Notes: a model not told the origin generated them from the sequence alone. 64,000 nucleotides of DNA from Arthrobacter_H rhombi (GCF_039526245.1 NZ_BAAAIV010000004.1:370740-434739); one strand, 5' to 3'. Counted from the stretch's first letter, positions 36,390 through 45,423 are shown. Translations and numbers: made by a program.

Positions 36390-38576
36390 CTATTGTGTGC
36401 CGGATCTCACGGGCGGCGCAGCGTCGGCCGCGGCGTCGCCGATCCGGGTCCCCGGTTTCCAGGGCAACCAGATCCGATCGCCCAGGTCGTAGGCCAGCGC
36501 CGGGACCAGCAGCGACCGGACCACCAGGGTGTCGAGCAGGACGCCGAAGGAGACGATGAAGGCCAGCTGGACCAGGAACATGATCGGGATGACGCCCAGT
36601 GCCGCGAAGGTCGCTGCCAGCACGATGCCCGCCGAGCTGATGACTCCCCCGGTGACGGCCAGCCCGCGCAACACCCCGTCCCGGGTGCCGTGCCGGCGCG
36701 ATTCCTCCTGCACGCGGGTCATCAGGAAGATGTTGTAGTCCACCCCCAGGGCCACCAGGAACACGAACCCGAACAGCGGCACCGACGGGTCGGCCCCGGG
36801 GAAGTCGAAGACACCGTTGAAGACCAGGGCAGAGACGCCCATGGCCGTTCCGTAGGAGAGCACCGTCGTCAGGACCAGCAGCACCGGTGCCACGATCGAG
36901 CGCAGCAGCAGGACGAGGATGAGCAGGATCGCCCCCAGCACCAGCGGGATGATCTTCACCAAGTCCGCCTCCGCCGTGAGGTTGGTGTCCAGGGCCACGG
37001 CGCTGGGACCGCCGACCAGGGCATCGGGATCCACGGCATGGGTCGCCGTCCGCAGCGCCGTGACCGTATCCTGCGCGGCCGTCGAATCGGCGGCGTCGGA
37101 CAATGTCACGCTCAGCAGCACGTGGCCGTCCACGACCTGGGGCTGGGTTTCCGCGCCGGGGGCACCGACGCCGGCGGGCGCTCCCCCGGGGGCCTGCAGG
37201 AAGGCGTCGGCAACGCCGTCGACCCCCTTGACCTTTTCGAGCACGGCCTCGCCGTGGCCGGAATCGACGATCACGGTGGCCGGGCTGCCCGCCCCGGCGT
37301 CGAAGTGCCGGGCCAGCGCCTCCTGCCCGCTGGCCGACTCGGTCTGCCCGAGGACCAGGTCGCTTTGCGGGACGCCGGTGGCCTGCAATTGGCTGACCCC
37401 GGTGCATCCTGCCAGCAGGAGCAGGGCAGTGGCGATCCAGATCCGGCGCGGATGCCGGCGCACCAGCCGGGCCGTGCGCGCCCAGAGGCCCGCGCCGTCC
37501 ACCGGGGAGGACGGGACATGGTCGTGGTGGCGCGGGATGAGCGGCCAGTAGGCGCCCCGGCCCAGCAATCCCAACAGCGCGGGCAGCAGGGTGAGCGTGG
37601 CCAGGACGGAGAACACGATCCCCGAGGCCCCGATCGGGCCCAGGGCCTTGTTCGAGTTCAGATCGGAGAAGACCAGGCACAACAGCCCCACGGTCACCGT
37701 TGCCGCCGAGGCGACGATCGGCGCTCCGGCCCCGCGGACTGCCGCACGGACCGCCTGCAGCCGCCCCGCCCCGGAGGCGATCGCCTCCTTGTGCCGGGCC
37801 ACCAGCAACAGCGAGTAGTCCGTCGCGGCCCCGATGACCAGGATGGACAGGATCCCCTGGCTTTGCCCATCCAGCACGATCCATCCCGCCTTGGCCATCC
37901 AGAACACCGCGAGGATCGCCGCGCAGAGCGCAGACACCGAGGTGAACAGGACAGCCAGCGGCAACAGCAGCGACCGGTAGACCAGCAGCAGGATGACCAG
38001 CACCGCACCCAGCGCCGCCAACAGGAGGATCCCGTCGATCCCGGCGAACGCACCAATCAGGTCGGCGGTCAGCCCCGCCGGACCGGCGACGTAGGCGCTC
38101 ACCCCGGGCGCCAGGTCGGCCCCCAGCAGGCTGCGCAGCGACGCGACCGCCTGGTCGGTATCCACGGCGCCATCGAGCGGGACGATCATCTCGACGGCGA
38201 GGCCGTCCTTGGAGGGGAACGGACCAGCCACCTTCCCGGCGATGGCATCCAGGCCGGACACGTCGGCGGCCAGGGCCTTCAGGTCGACCTTCGCCAGGTC
38301 GGCCCGGTCGGCAGCCTCCAGCACGACGACGGCGGGAATGGCGCCGCTGCCGTCGAACCGCTGTTGCCACTGCAGGGCTCGGGTGGCCTCCGCCGAGGCA
38401 GGCAGGAAGCTCGATTGGTCGTTGCTCTGGACCTGGTCCAGCTTCCCGAACGTCGGTCCGCCGATCCCTGCCACGCCCAGCCACACCAACACCAGGACCG
38501 CGCACACCGCCAGGCGCACCCGGGAGTGCGACGGCCCAGCCACGGACTTACTTCCATCCTGAAATAGTTTCACCAT
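36390..38576 (-). CDS. MMPL family RND-type membrane transporter
   Basis: An integral membrane exporter of about 728 residues in the MMPL/RND superfamily. Two halves each begin with one helix and a large extracellular domain, followed by five helices: VRLAVCAVLVLVWLGVAG at the start, and RRIWIATALLLLAGCTG for the second half. The RND-type signature GAATDYSLLLVARHKE occurs in the first half and ALGVDYNIFLMTRVQEE in the second, with Asp-Tyr pairs that carry protons. Substrates of this family are lipids, drugs or siderophores. The ATG at 38576 is followed by a GTG at 38573 that lies exactly 6 nt from a TATGAT -10 element, so translation may begin at either. It is divergent from a marR gene. Confidence 0.92.
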   Translation of the reverse strand: MVKLFQDGSKSVAGPSHSRVRLAVCAVLVLVWLGVAGIGGPTFGKLDQVQSNDQSSFLPASAEATRALQWQQRFDGSGAIPAVVVLEAADRADLAKVDLKALAADVSGLDAIAGKVAGPFPSKDGLAVEMIVPLDGAVDTDQAVASLRSLLGADLAPGVSAYVAGPAGLTADLIGAFAGIDGILLLAALGAVLVILLLVYRSLLLPLAVLFTSVSALCAAILAVFWMAKAGWIVLDGQSQGILSILVIGAATDYSLLLVARHKEAIASGAGRLQAVRAAVRGAGAPIVASAATVTVGLLCLVFSDLNSNKALGPIGASGIVFSVLATLTLLPALLGLLGRGAYWPLIPRHHDHVPSSPVDGAGLWARTARLVRRHPRRIWIATALLLLAGCTGVSQLQATGVPQSDLVLGQTESASGQEALARHFDAGAGSPATVIVDSGHGEAVLEKVKGVDGVADAFLQAPGGAPAGVGAPGAETQPQVVDGHVLLSVTLSDAADSTAAQDTVTALRTATHAVDPDALVGGPSAVALDTNLTAEADLVKIIPLVLGAILLILVLLLRSIVAPVLLVLTTVLSYGTAMGVSALVFNGVFDFPGADPSVPLFGFVFLVALGVDYNIFLMTRVQEESRRHGTRDGVLRGLAVTGGVISSAGIVLAATFAALGVIPIMFLVQLAFIVSFGVLLDTLVVRSLLVPALAYDLGDRIWLPWKPGTRIGDAAADAAPPVRSGTQ

Positions 38577-38579
38577 GGA

Positions 38580-38585
38580 ATCATA
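38580..38585 (-). promoter_or_regulatory. -10 element TATGAT for the MMPL gene
   Basis: TATGAT on the minus strand lies 6 nt before the GTG at 38573 and 3 nt before the ATG at 38576, consistent with a leaderless transcript from the GTG. Confidence 0.55.
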
Positions 38586-38586
38586 A

Positions 38587-38594
38587 CCGATCGG
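38587..38594. promoter_or_regulatory. Palindrome CCGATCGG between marR and MMPL promoters; candidate MarR operator
   Basis: A perfect 8-bp palindrome lies centrally between the two divergent -10 boxes (38580-38585 and 38598-38603). A MarR dimer there would block both genes. Inference from position and symmetry. Confidence 0.45.
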
Positions 38595-38597
38595 CGC

Positions 38598-38603
38598 TAG
38601 ACT
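38598..38603 (+). promoter_or_regulatory. -10 element TAGACT, leaderless promoter for marR
   Basis: TAGACT is followed by 6 nt and the GTG at 38610. Confidence 0.55.
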
Positions 38604-38609
38604 TCGACA

Positions 38610-39071
38610 GTGGACAACGGAGCAAACTTCCAGTTGGTCCGGCTCCTCCAGGAATTCACCCAGGCGTCGGACCGCTTCGTGGACACCACCGGCGGCGACA
38701 ATTCGATGCACCGCAGCGACCTCAATGCCATCACGGTGATCATGCGCCATGAGCAGGCGGGTCAACCGCCCACGGCATCTGCGCTGGGCCGGGAACTGCA
38801 CCTGAGCCCGCCGGCCACCTCGGCCCTGGTCAACCGCCTCGAACGCAGCGGACACGTGGTGCGTCACCGTTCGGAGGAGGACCGCCGGGTGGTGCGCATC
38901 GCGGTGACCGACCATGCCGTCTCCGAAGGCCGGCGCATGTTCGGCCCGTTGGCCCGCGCCCTGGGCCAGGCCATCGACGGCTACACCGAGGCAGAGGTCG
39001 GCATCATCTCCCGCTTCATGGCGGATGCTTCCCGGGCGGTCGACGACGCGACGAAAAAACTCGACATCTAG
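38610..39071 (+). CDS. MarR family transcriptional regulator
   Basis: A 153-residue winged-helix dimeric regulator. Helix-turn-helix residues are in PTASALGRELHLSPPATSALVNRLERSGHVVRH, and the wing is SEEDRRVVRIAVTDHA, a typical MarR D-R-R pattern. The N- and C-terminal helices form the dimer interface. The start is GTG, defined by the leaderless promoter. It faces the MMPL exporter gene across a 33-bp gap with an 8-bp palindrome, so it probably represses the exporter and itself, with release by an unknown small molecule. Confidence 0.92.
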   Translation: MDNGANFQLVRLLQEFTQASDRFVDTTGGDNSMHRSDLNAITVIMRHEQAGQPPTASALGRELHLSPPATSALVNRLERSGHVVRHRSEEDRRVVRIAVTDHAVSEGRRMFGPLARALGQAIDGYTEAEVGIISRFMADASRAVDDATKKLDI

Positions 39072-39096
39072 CTGTCCGGGGCACGCCCCCGCGGCC

Positions 39097-39102
39097 TAGG
39101 CT
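39097..39102 (+). promoter_or_regulatory. -10 element TAGGCT, leaderless promoter for the methyltransferase
   Basis: TAGGCT is followed by 6 nt and the ATG at 39109. Confidence 0.5.
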
Positions 39103-39108
39103 CAACCC

Positions 39109-39939
39109 ATGGACAATGAGGTTTACTCACACGGCCACCACGAGAGCGTCGTCCGCGCCCATGCGGTGCGCACCGCCGCCGACTCCGCCCCGCACCTGCT
39201 GCCGCACCTGGCCCCCGGCCAGCGCCTGCTCGACGTGGGCTGCGGGCCGGGGTCCATCACCCTGGACCTCGCCCGCCGCATTGCCTCCCCCGATGGCAGC
39301 GGCCAGGCGATCGGCGTCGACCGTTCCGAGGACGTGTTGGCCACCGCCCGCGACCTCGCCGCGGCACAGGGCGTGCAGAACGCCACCTACGAACCGGGCA
39401 ACATCTACGATCTGCAGTACGACGACGGCTCCTTCGACATCGTGCATGCCCACCAGGTGCTCCACCACCTCGCCGACCCGGTGGCCGCCGTGCGCGAATT
39501 GCGCCGCGTCACCGCACCGGGCGGAGTGCTCTCGCTGCGGGAGGCCGACTATGCTGCCATGTCATGGTTCCCCGGCAGTGCCGCGATGGACCGGTGGCGT
39601 GAGGTCTACGACGCGATTTCGCGCTCCAACGGCGCCGAGCCGAATGCCGGACGCCGACTACTGGCCTGGTCGCTCGACGCCGGATTCGAACCCGCCGACC
39701 TGGACATCACCGCGTCGACCTGGATCCACGGAACCCCCGAACGACGCAACGAATTCGGGCTGGGCTGGGCGGAGCGTGCCCTGCACTCCAGCTATGCCGA
39801 GCAGGCCCTCGAACACGGGTTCGCCGATCTTCCCGCCCTCGAATCCATCGCCGCCGGCTGGCGCGATTGGGCGTCAGACCCTGCAGCGGTGTTCATCATG
39901 CCCAGCGTCGAACTCATTGCCCATGTCGCCCAGGACTGA
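39109..39939 (+). CDS. UbiE/MenG-like class I methyltransferase
   Basis: A 276-residue SAM-dependent methyltransferase. The N-terminus HGHHESVVRAH is characteristic of a group of small-molecule methyltransferases. Motif I is RLLDVGCGPGSITLDLAR, motif II GVDRSEDVLATA, motif IV FDIVHAHQVLHHLADPVAAVREL, followed by APGGVLSLREADY. The C-terminal region holds an acceptor-binding domain. The substrate is unknown. The end overlaps the next gene by 17 nt, suggesting translational coupling to a membrane protein. Confidence 0.9.
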   Translation: MDNEVYSHGHHESVVRAHAVRTAADSAPHLLPHLAPGQRLLDVGCGPGSITLDLARRIASPDGSGQAIGVDRSEDVLATARDLAAAQGVQNATYEPGNIYDLQYDDGSFDIVHAHQVLHHLADPVAAVRELRRVTAPGGVLSLREADYAAMSWFPGSAAMDRWREVYDAISRSNGAEPNAGRRLLAWSLDAGFEPADLDITASTWIHGTPERRNEFGLGWAERALHSSYAEQALEHGFADLPALESIAAGWRDWASDPAAVFIMPSVELIAHVAQD

Positions 39940-40588
39940 TCGGCCCCCCTCCGCCAGGACGGGCTCCCTGCGCAGAACCGCTTCCGTCCTGCGGCTCGTC
40001 GCCGCAGTGGTCGTTATCGCCGCAGTCACCTCCACGTTCCTGGACACCTCGACGCGCTCGCCGGTGAACCCGTTCAACTTCTTCGGCTTCTTCACCATCC
40101 AGTCAAACCTGATCGCCGCCGCCCTCCTGGCCGCCACCGCCCTGATGTCCCTGCGCCGGCGGCGCATCCCGGCCACCCTGGTCATCCTGCGGGCAGCCGC
40201 GACGACCTACATGGTCGTGACCGGCATCGTCTACAACACCCTGCTCACCGGGTTGGCCGGTGGCATCGACTTGGCCTGGGCCAACACCGTGCTGCACGTC
40301 GTCTTCCCGGTGTACTGCCTGCTCGACTGGCTCCTGTTCCCCGACACGTTCCGCATCCCGTTGCGGAAACTGGGCTATGTCGCCGCCTATCCGCTGGTGT
40401 GGCTGGCCGTGGTGCTGGTGCGCGGCGCCACCGACGGGTGGGTGCCCTACCCCTTCCTGGATCCATCCCAGGGCTACGGTGCGGTGGCGCTCTACGCCGT
40501 GGGCATTGCCGTGGCCATCGTCGGCGTCGGCGCCCTGGTCTTCACACTCGGGTCATCCGGTCTCCGGCGGCGGCCAGCGGGGACATAG
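39923..40588 (+). CDS. Pr6Pr-like six-helix membrane protein
   Basis: A 221-residue membrane protein with about six helices: VLRLVAAVVVIAAVTSTFL, FTIQSNLIAAALLAATALM, LRAAATTYMVVTGIVYNTLL, VLHVVFPVYCLLDWLLF, LGYVAAYPLVWLAVVLV and a final GIAVAIVGVGALVFTLG. The segments NFFGFFTIQSN and HVVFPVYCLLDWLLFPD are the marks of the Pr6Pr / FAR-17a-AIG1-like group of membrane proteins. The function is unknown. The ATG at 39923 lies inside the upstream methyltransferase gene. Confidence 0.82.
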   Translation: MSPRTDRPPSARTGSLRRTASVLRLVAAVVVIAAVTSTFLDTSTRSPVNPFNFFGFFTIQSNLIAAALLAATALMSLRRRRIPATLVILRAAATTYMVVTGIVYNTLLTGLAGGIDLAWANTVLHVVFPVYCLLDWLLFPDTFRIPLRKLGYVAAYPLVWLAVVLVRGATDGWVPYPFLDPSQGYGAVALYAVGIAVAIVGVGALVFTLGSSGLRRRPAGT

Positions 40589-40591
40589 GAT
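40586..40591 (+). promoter_or_regulatory. -10 element TAGGAT, leaderless promoter for the LysE gene
   Basis: TAGGAT overlaps the preceding stop codon (TAG) and is followed by 6 nt and the GTG at 40598. Confidence 0.5.
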
Positions 40592-40597
40592 CCTCGG

Positions 40598-41224
40598 GTG
40601 ACCTTTTCGCTGTGGCTCTCGTTGTTGGGTGCCTGCCTCCTCATCAGCTTCACACCCGGCGCCGGGGCGATCAACACCATGAACAACGCCCTGAACTCCG
40701 GATTCCGCAGGTCCTTCTGGGGCATCCTGGGCCAGCAGGCGGCACTGTTGGTGCATGTGCTCATCGTCGCCGCAGGGGTCGGCGTCCTGGTCGCCAACTC
40801 ACCCGTCGCCTTCGCCGTGGTCCGGTACCTCGGCGCCGCCTACCTCGTCTATCTCGGCATCGGACTACTGCGCGCCACACCCGACGCCGATACGGCGGCA
40901 CTGGACGTCCGCGCCCACGAATCGGCCACCTCGATGTTCCGCCGCGGCCTCTGGGTGAACCTGCTCAACCCGAAGGCCATCGTCTTCTTTTTGGCCTTCA
41001 CCCCGCAGTTCATCCGGCCCCAGGAACCGCTGCTGGCGCAGTACCTCGTGCTCATCGGCACGATCGTGGCCGTGGACATCCTGGTCATGTGGTTCTTCTT
41101 CGCCGCCACCGCCAAGGGGTTCCGCCGTTTCACCCGCAATGCACGCGGCCAGCGCATCCTGAACCTGGTGTTCGGGACCCTGTTCATCTTCGTGGCCGCA
41201 CTCCTGCTGTTGATGCACCAGTAG
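40598..41224 (+). CDS. LysE/RhtB family amino-acid exporter
   Basis: A 208-residue secondary exporter with six hydrophobic helices. The family signature is LISFTPGAGAINTMNNALNSGFRRSFWGILGQ (N-terminal), plus RYLGAAYLVYLGIGLLR and the GLWVNLLNPKAIVFFLAFTPQFI motif. LysE-type proteins export amino acids or analogues down to the outside by proton exchange; the substrate is unknown. The GTG start is supported by the leaderless promoter. Confidence 0.92.
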   Translation: MTFSLWLSLLGACLLISFTPGAGAINTMNNALNSGFRRSFWGILGQQAALLVHVLIVAAGVGVLVANSPVAFAVVRYLGAAYLVYLGIGLLRATPDADTAALDVRAHESATSMFRRGLWVNLLNPKAIVFFLAFTPQFIRPQEPLLAQYLVLIGTIVAVDILVMWFFFAATAKGFRRFTRNARGQRILNLVFGTLFIFVAALLLLMHQ

Positions 41225-41265
41225 ACCCGCCGCAGCGTGCCCTGCCACCGCGGCCCCGGCATGCA

Positions 41266-41271
41266 TAGACT
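41266..41271 (+). promoter_or_regulatory. -10 element TAGACT, leaderless promoter for the phosphatase
   Basis: TAGACT is followed by 6 nt and the ATG at 41278. Confidence 0.55.
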
Positions 41272-41277
41272 GGCTGC

Positions 41278-41781
41278 ATGTACAGGATCCTGACCGTCTG
41301 CACCGGAAACATCTGCAGGTCGCCCCTGGCGGAGTACATGCTGCGGCAGGCGGTGCAGGATGCCGGGCTGGAGGACGTGGACGTGGCCTCCTGCGGCACC
41401 AGCGACTGGGAGACGGGCAACCCCATCGACCCGCGCGCGGCCGAGGTGCTGGCCGGCCAGGGCATCACCGCCTCCAGGCATCGGGCCCGGCAATTCACCG
41501 CTGCCGATTTCGCCCAGACGGACCTCATCCTGGCCCTGGACACCGACCACTTCAACCACCTGCGGCGGCTGGCCACCGACGAGACGGACCGCTCCCGGAT
41601 CCGCATGCTGCGCTCCTTCGACCCGGCAGTGGCCCGGGAGGCACCGGCACGCCAGGGCATCTACGACCCCTGGTATGGCGACGAGGCCGACTTCCAGACG
41701 ACGTCCCAGCTCATCTCCGCCGCCCTGCCCGGCCTGGTCCAGCACATCAAGGCGCAGACCGCGGACACGCGTGGCGCGTAG
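41278..41781 (+). CDS. Low-molecular-weight protein tyrosine phosphatase
   Basis: A 167-residue cytoplasmic phosphatase. The P loop near the start is CTGNICRSPLAEY (C-x5-R-S), and the general acid Asp is in IYDPWYGDEADF. These enzymes hydrolyse phosphotyrosine through a Cys intermediate and in actinobacteria are often tied to polysaccharide export or stress signalling. Its end overlaps the start of the kinase-PabB fusion gene by 11 nt, so the two are cotranscribed, although a functional link is not evident. Confidence 0.93.
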   Translation: MYRILTVCTGNICRSPLAEYMLRQAVQDAGLEDVDVASCGTSDWETGNPIDPRAAEVLAGQGITASRHRARQFTAADFAQTDLILALDTDHFNHLRRLATDETDRSRIRMLRSFDPAVAREAPARQGIYDPWYGDEADFQTTSQLISAALPGLVQHIKAQTADTRGA

Positions 41782-43849
41782 ATCCCCCACCCTCATCGCG
41801 GTTGACGGCCGCTCCGGCGCGGGGAAGAGCACGCTGGCGCTGGAGCTGGCCACCGCCCTGCGGGTCCACCGCAGCGTCTCGGTCTTCCACCTGGAGGACG
41901 TCTACACCGGCTGGGACGGCCTGGCTGCCGGCCGCGAACGCTACGTCGCCCAGGTCCTGGAGTCCCTGCATTGGGGCGAGGACGCCCGCTGGACCGCATG
42001 GGACTGGGTCCACGACACCGACGGCGAGCGCCGCAGCACCAAGGCGGCCGACGTGGTCATCGTCGAGGGGGTCGGGGCCGGTTGCCGCGAGGCACGCCCC
42101 TACCTGGACGCGGTGATCTGGGTCGAGGTCCAGGACACCGCACGACGGCGGCGCGCACTGCTGCGCGATGGCGACACCTTTGCCCCGCACTGGGACCGCT
42201 GGGCCGAACAGGAGCGCGGCTGGCTCGCCACCGACCCCGTTCCGGACCTTGCCGACATCCTGGTGTTCAACCGGGCCGACGGCTCCGCCCCCGCCGACAC
42301 CCTGCGCGCCCTGGCCCAGCTCCCGGCACTCCAGGAGACGCTGCGCCCCGAGATCCAGGCTGCCGCCACCCCGCCGTTGATCTCCCGGCGGCTGCAGCTG
42401 CCTCAAGGGCCGATCGACGCCGCTGGGCTGTTCGAGCGGCATTTCCCGGGTCGGCATGCCGTGTTCCTGGACTCCTCCAGCGCGGGAACCCCGGGCAACA
42501 CCCGCAACCGGTTCAGCATCCTGGCCGACGACGGCGGTGCTGCCGCCACCCGGGTCGAGCACCGGTCCGGAACCACCGAGGTGGCCATCGGCTGCACCCG
42601 TACCCGCCTGGCCGGGCGCTTCTTCGCCTGGCTGGACCGCAATTGGGGCACCGCCCGGCTCGAGGCACCCGAGGGCTTCGACTGCGGTTTCGCGCTCGGA
42701 TGGCTGGGCTGGCTCGGTTATGAGCTCGGCCGCGAATCCGGAGGTGTCGACAACACCTCGAGCCCGACACCCGACGCGGCCCTGCTCCACCCGGGGCGGG
42801 CAGTGGTCCTGGATCATGAACGCTCCGAGGCCTGGCTGCTGGCGTTGGCTTCCCCTGACGCAGCCCCCTGGCTGGATGCGCTGCAGGAGGTCCTGCACAC
42901 CCCCGCTGCCACAGGCTCCGGGACGGCAGCGCCGGCCGGCGCACCGCCGGTGTTCACCGCCGAGGATTCGCGCACCGGCTACCTGGAGAAGATCAGGGCC
43001 GCCCAGCAGGAGATCACCGAGGGCAACAGCTACGAGATCTGCCTGACCACCTCCCTGCACTCACACGTGCCGGAGCAAGACGGTGACCGTGACGATGGTT
43101 TCGACCCCTACTCCACCTACCTGTCGCTGCGTGCCTCCAGCCCGGCACCCTTCGCGCACTTCATCCGCTGGGACTCGATCGCGGTCGCCAGCTCCTCCCC
43201 CGAGCGCTTCCTGTCGCTGGACTCCACCGGGCTGCTGCGGGCCGAACCCATCAAGGGCACCCGCCCGCGTTCCACCGACCCGACGGAGGATGCAGCACTC
43301 GCCGCCGACCTGGCCACCGCGCCGAAGGACCAGGCGGAGAACATCATGATCGTGGACCTGCTGCGCAACGACCTCTCCCGCTTCGCCGATCCCTCGACGC
43401 TGCGGGTCCCCCGCCTGTGCGCGGTGGAGACGTACGCGACGGTGCACCAGCTGGTGTCCACCATCGAGGCCAAGCTCCTTCCCGATGCCTCCCGGGCCGA
43501 GGCAGTTGCCGTCGCCTTCCCGCCCGGCTCCATGACCGGTGCGCCCAAGATCTCCACGATGGCGATCCTGGACCGGTTGGAGAACGGGCGCCCCCGCGGG
43601 GTGTACTCCGGGGCGGCCGGCTACTTCTCCCATACCGGAGCCGCCGACCTGGCGGTGGTGATCCGCACCCTGGTTTCCCACCGGGACCCCGGGCCCGCGG
43701 CCGGGTGGCGGCTCTCATTGGGGCTCGGCGGCGCCATCACCGCCGACTCGGATCCGGCCGCGGAATGGGATGAGGTGGCCACCAAGTCCCGCGGTGTCCT
43801 GCGGGCGGTGGGAACCACTTTCGCTGCCCGGATCAGTTCCGGCGACTGA
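41771..43849 (+). CDS. pabB: Fusion of P-loop kinase-like domain and aminodeoxychorismate synthase component I (PabB)
   Basis: A 692-residue two-part protein. Residues 1 to about 190 form a P-loop domain like uridine kinases: Walker A GRSGAGKST at about residue 13, then FHLEDVYTGWDGL and ADVVIVEGVGAG. Residues about 210-690 form the chorismate-binding domain: EGNSYEICLTTSL, SSPERFLSLD, EPIKGTRPR, ENIMIVDLLRNDLSRF, and PPGSMTGAPK near the end. The PIKGT lysine matches PabB rather than anthranilate synthase. PabB converts chorismate to aminodeoxychorismate with ammonia from a separate PabA, which is not in the window. GTG at 41771 is the first start that keeps the Walker A strand. PabC lies at 45437. 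Confidence 0.88.
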   Translation: MARRSPTLIAVDGRSGAGKSTLALELATALRVHRSVSVFHLEDVYTGWDGLAAGRERYVAQVLESLHWGEDARWTAWDWVHDTDGERRSTKAADVVIVEGVGAGCREARPYLDAVIWVEVQDTARRRRALLRDGDTFAPHWDRWAEQERGWLATDPVPDLADILVFNRADGSAPADTLRALAQLPALQETLRPEIQAAATPPLISRRLQLPQGPIDAAGLFERHFPGRHAVFLDSSSAGTPGNTRNRFSILADDGGAAATRVEHRSGTTEVAIGCTRTRLAGRFFAWLDRNWGTARLEAPEGFDCGFALGWLGWLGYELGRESGGVDNTSSPTPDAALLHPGRAVVLDHERSEAWLLALASPDAAPWLDALQEVLHTPAATGSGTAAPAGAPPVFTAEDSRTGYLEKIRAAQQEITEGNSYEICLTTSLHSHVPEQDGDRDDGFDPYSTYLSLRASSPAPFAHFIRWDSIAVASSSPERFLSLDSTGLLRAEPIKGTRPRSTDPTEDAALAADLATAPKDQAENIMIVDLLRNDLSRFADPSTLRVPRLCAVETYATVHQLVSTIEAKLLPDASRAEAVAVAFPPGSMTGAPKISTMAILDRLENGRPRGVYSGAAGYFSHTGAADLAVVIRTLVSHRDPGPAAGWRLSLGLGGAITADSDPAAEWDEVATKSRGVLRAVGTTFAARISSGD

Positions 43850-43873
43850 GCTCCGCCCAGCCGCCACCGTGGC

Positions 43874-45376
43874 CTATTGCAGCGTGGACGTCAGGCGGGC
43901 GACGTTGTCCACGTAGCGTTCCCACCGTGAGCGGCCCTCCCAGTCCTGAAGGGTCAACAGCGTGGATTTTTCCTTGTATTCGGCCTGGATCCTGTCGATT
44001 TCCCGCACGGCGCGGGCCCCGAGGAGCATCACGGAGACCTCCAGGTTCAGCGAGAACGAGCGCATGTCCATGTTGGAGGAGCCGAAGACCGCCACATCGT
44101 CGTCGACGGTGAAGCACTTGGTGTGCAACACGTACGGCTTGCGGTACAGGTAGATCTTCACCCCGGCGCGCAGCAGCTGCAGGTAGTAGGACCGCTGGGC
44201 GTGGTGGACCAGTGCCTGGTCGCCGCGCTCGGACACCAGCAGTTCCACCTCGACCCCGCGCTGGGCCGCGGTGGTGATCGCATACAACATCGAATCGTCG
44301 GGGACGAAGTACGGGCTGGTGATCGTCAGCTTCTCGGTGGCCGAGTACATCAGCGTGTTGAACAGGCGCAGGTTGTTCTCCGAATCGAACCCCGGCCCGC
44401 TGGGCACCAGCTGCGCGGTGACGTCTCCACGCTCGGTCGGCACACCGCCCTCGTTGACGTGCTGTATGAGGTTCTCGTCGGTCTCCTGGGACCAGTCGGT
44501 GGCAAAGACGACGTCGAGGGCGGTGACCAGCGGCCCCTTGACCCGGGCCATCAAATCGATCCATTCCCGGCCGATCTTGTGGGCCGAGGCGCGCTTGTAG
44601 CCGGGCTCGATGAGGTTCTGGCTGCCGCTGTAGGCGACCTCGCCGTCGATCACCAGGATCTTGCGGTGGTTGCGCAGATCCGGCCGACGCCACTGCCGAC
44701 GCAGCGGCGAAACCGGCAGCATGCGCCGCCATTCCATGCCGCTGGCCTCCAGTCGGCGCAGCAGTTTGCGGTAGCCCCGGGTGCGCATGGTGCCGAGGTG
44801 GTCGAAGAGGAACCTGACCTTGACGCCGCGTTTCACGGCCTCCTCGAGGGCCCGCAGGAACGGATCCGTCAGGTCCGGGTCGTCACCGACGATGTAGAAC
44901 TGGACGTTGACGTATTTCTGGGCGGTGTGGATCTCCTCGGTCATCTTCCGGATGGCTTCGCGGCCATCGGTGACGAACTCGATGCGGTTGCCCTGCTGGA
45001 TCGGAAAGGCGCCGAGATTCCGGTTCAGCAGCGCAGCGGACTGCACCCACTCGGGGGCGTCGAGCTCGTCGTCGTGCAGGTCCAGGTGGCGGGTGGCCTC
45101 GAAGACGCGCGCGTTGACGTCGGCCTGGCGTTGGACGCGCCGCTGGGAGAGCTTGAAGTTGCCGAAGAGCAGGAACAAGAGCAGGCCGAGCACGGGCAGG
45201 AAGAAGATCGAGAGCAGCCAGGCCATGGCAGTGGTGGGGCGCCGGTTGCCGGGGACGATGCCGAGCATCACCACGCGGATGCCGATGTCGATGGTCCACA
45301 ACACCGCCAGCAGCCATCCGGGCAGTTCTCCCCAGAGGAACAACGACAACGACTCAGTCAACGACATGCCTTCCAC
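43874..45376 (-). CDS. cls: Cardiolipin synthase-like phospholipase D protein
   Basis: A 500-residue enzyme of the phospholipase D superfamily, likely making cardiolipin from phosphatidylglycerol. Two N-terminal helices (WLLAVLWTIDIGIRVVMLGIV and AWLLSIFFLPVLGLLLFLLFG) precede two HKD motifs: LRNHRKILVIDGEVAYSGSQN and VLHTKCFTVDDDVAVFGSSNMDMRS. The GTG at 45376 and the ATG at 45367 are both possible starts; a TAGGCT hexamer lies about 16 nt upstream of the GTG. It converges on the pabB fusion gene with 24 bp between stops and is divergent from the pabC-like gene. Confidence 0.9.
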   Translation of the reverse strand: MEGMSLTESLSLFLWGELPGWLLAVLWTIDIGIRVVMLGIVPGNRRPTTAMAWLLSIFFLPVLGLLLFLLFGNFKLSQRRVQRQADVNARVFEATRHLDLHDDELDAPEWVQSAALLNRNLGAFPIQQGNRIEFVTDGREAIRKMTEEIHTAQKYVNVQFYIVGDDPDLTDPFLRALEEAVKRGVKVRFLFDHLGTMRTRGYRKLLRRLEASGMEWRRMLPVSPLRRQWRRPDLRNHRKILVIDGEVAYSGSQNLIEPGYKRASAHKIGREWIDLMARVKGPLVTALDVVFATDWSQETDENLIQHVNEGGVPTERGDVTAQLVPSGPGFDSENNLRLFNTLMYSATEKLTITSPYFVPDDSMLYAITTAAQRGVEVELLVSERGDQALVHHAQRSYYLQLLRAGVKIYLYRKPYVLHTKCFTVDDDVAVFGSSNMDMRSFSLNLEVSVMLLGARAVREIDRIQAEYKEKSTLLTLQDWEGRSRWERYVDNVARLTSTLQ

Positions 45377-45423
45377 CCAAGATCATCTGTCCAGCCTATC
45401 GGCCTGCGCGGGGGCCCCGAGGG

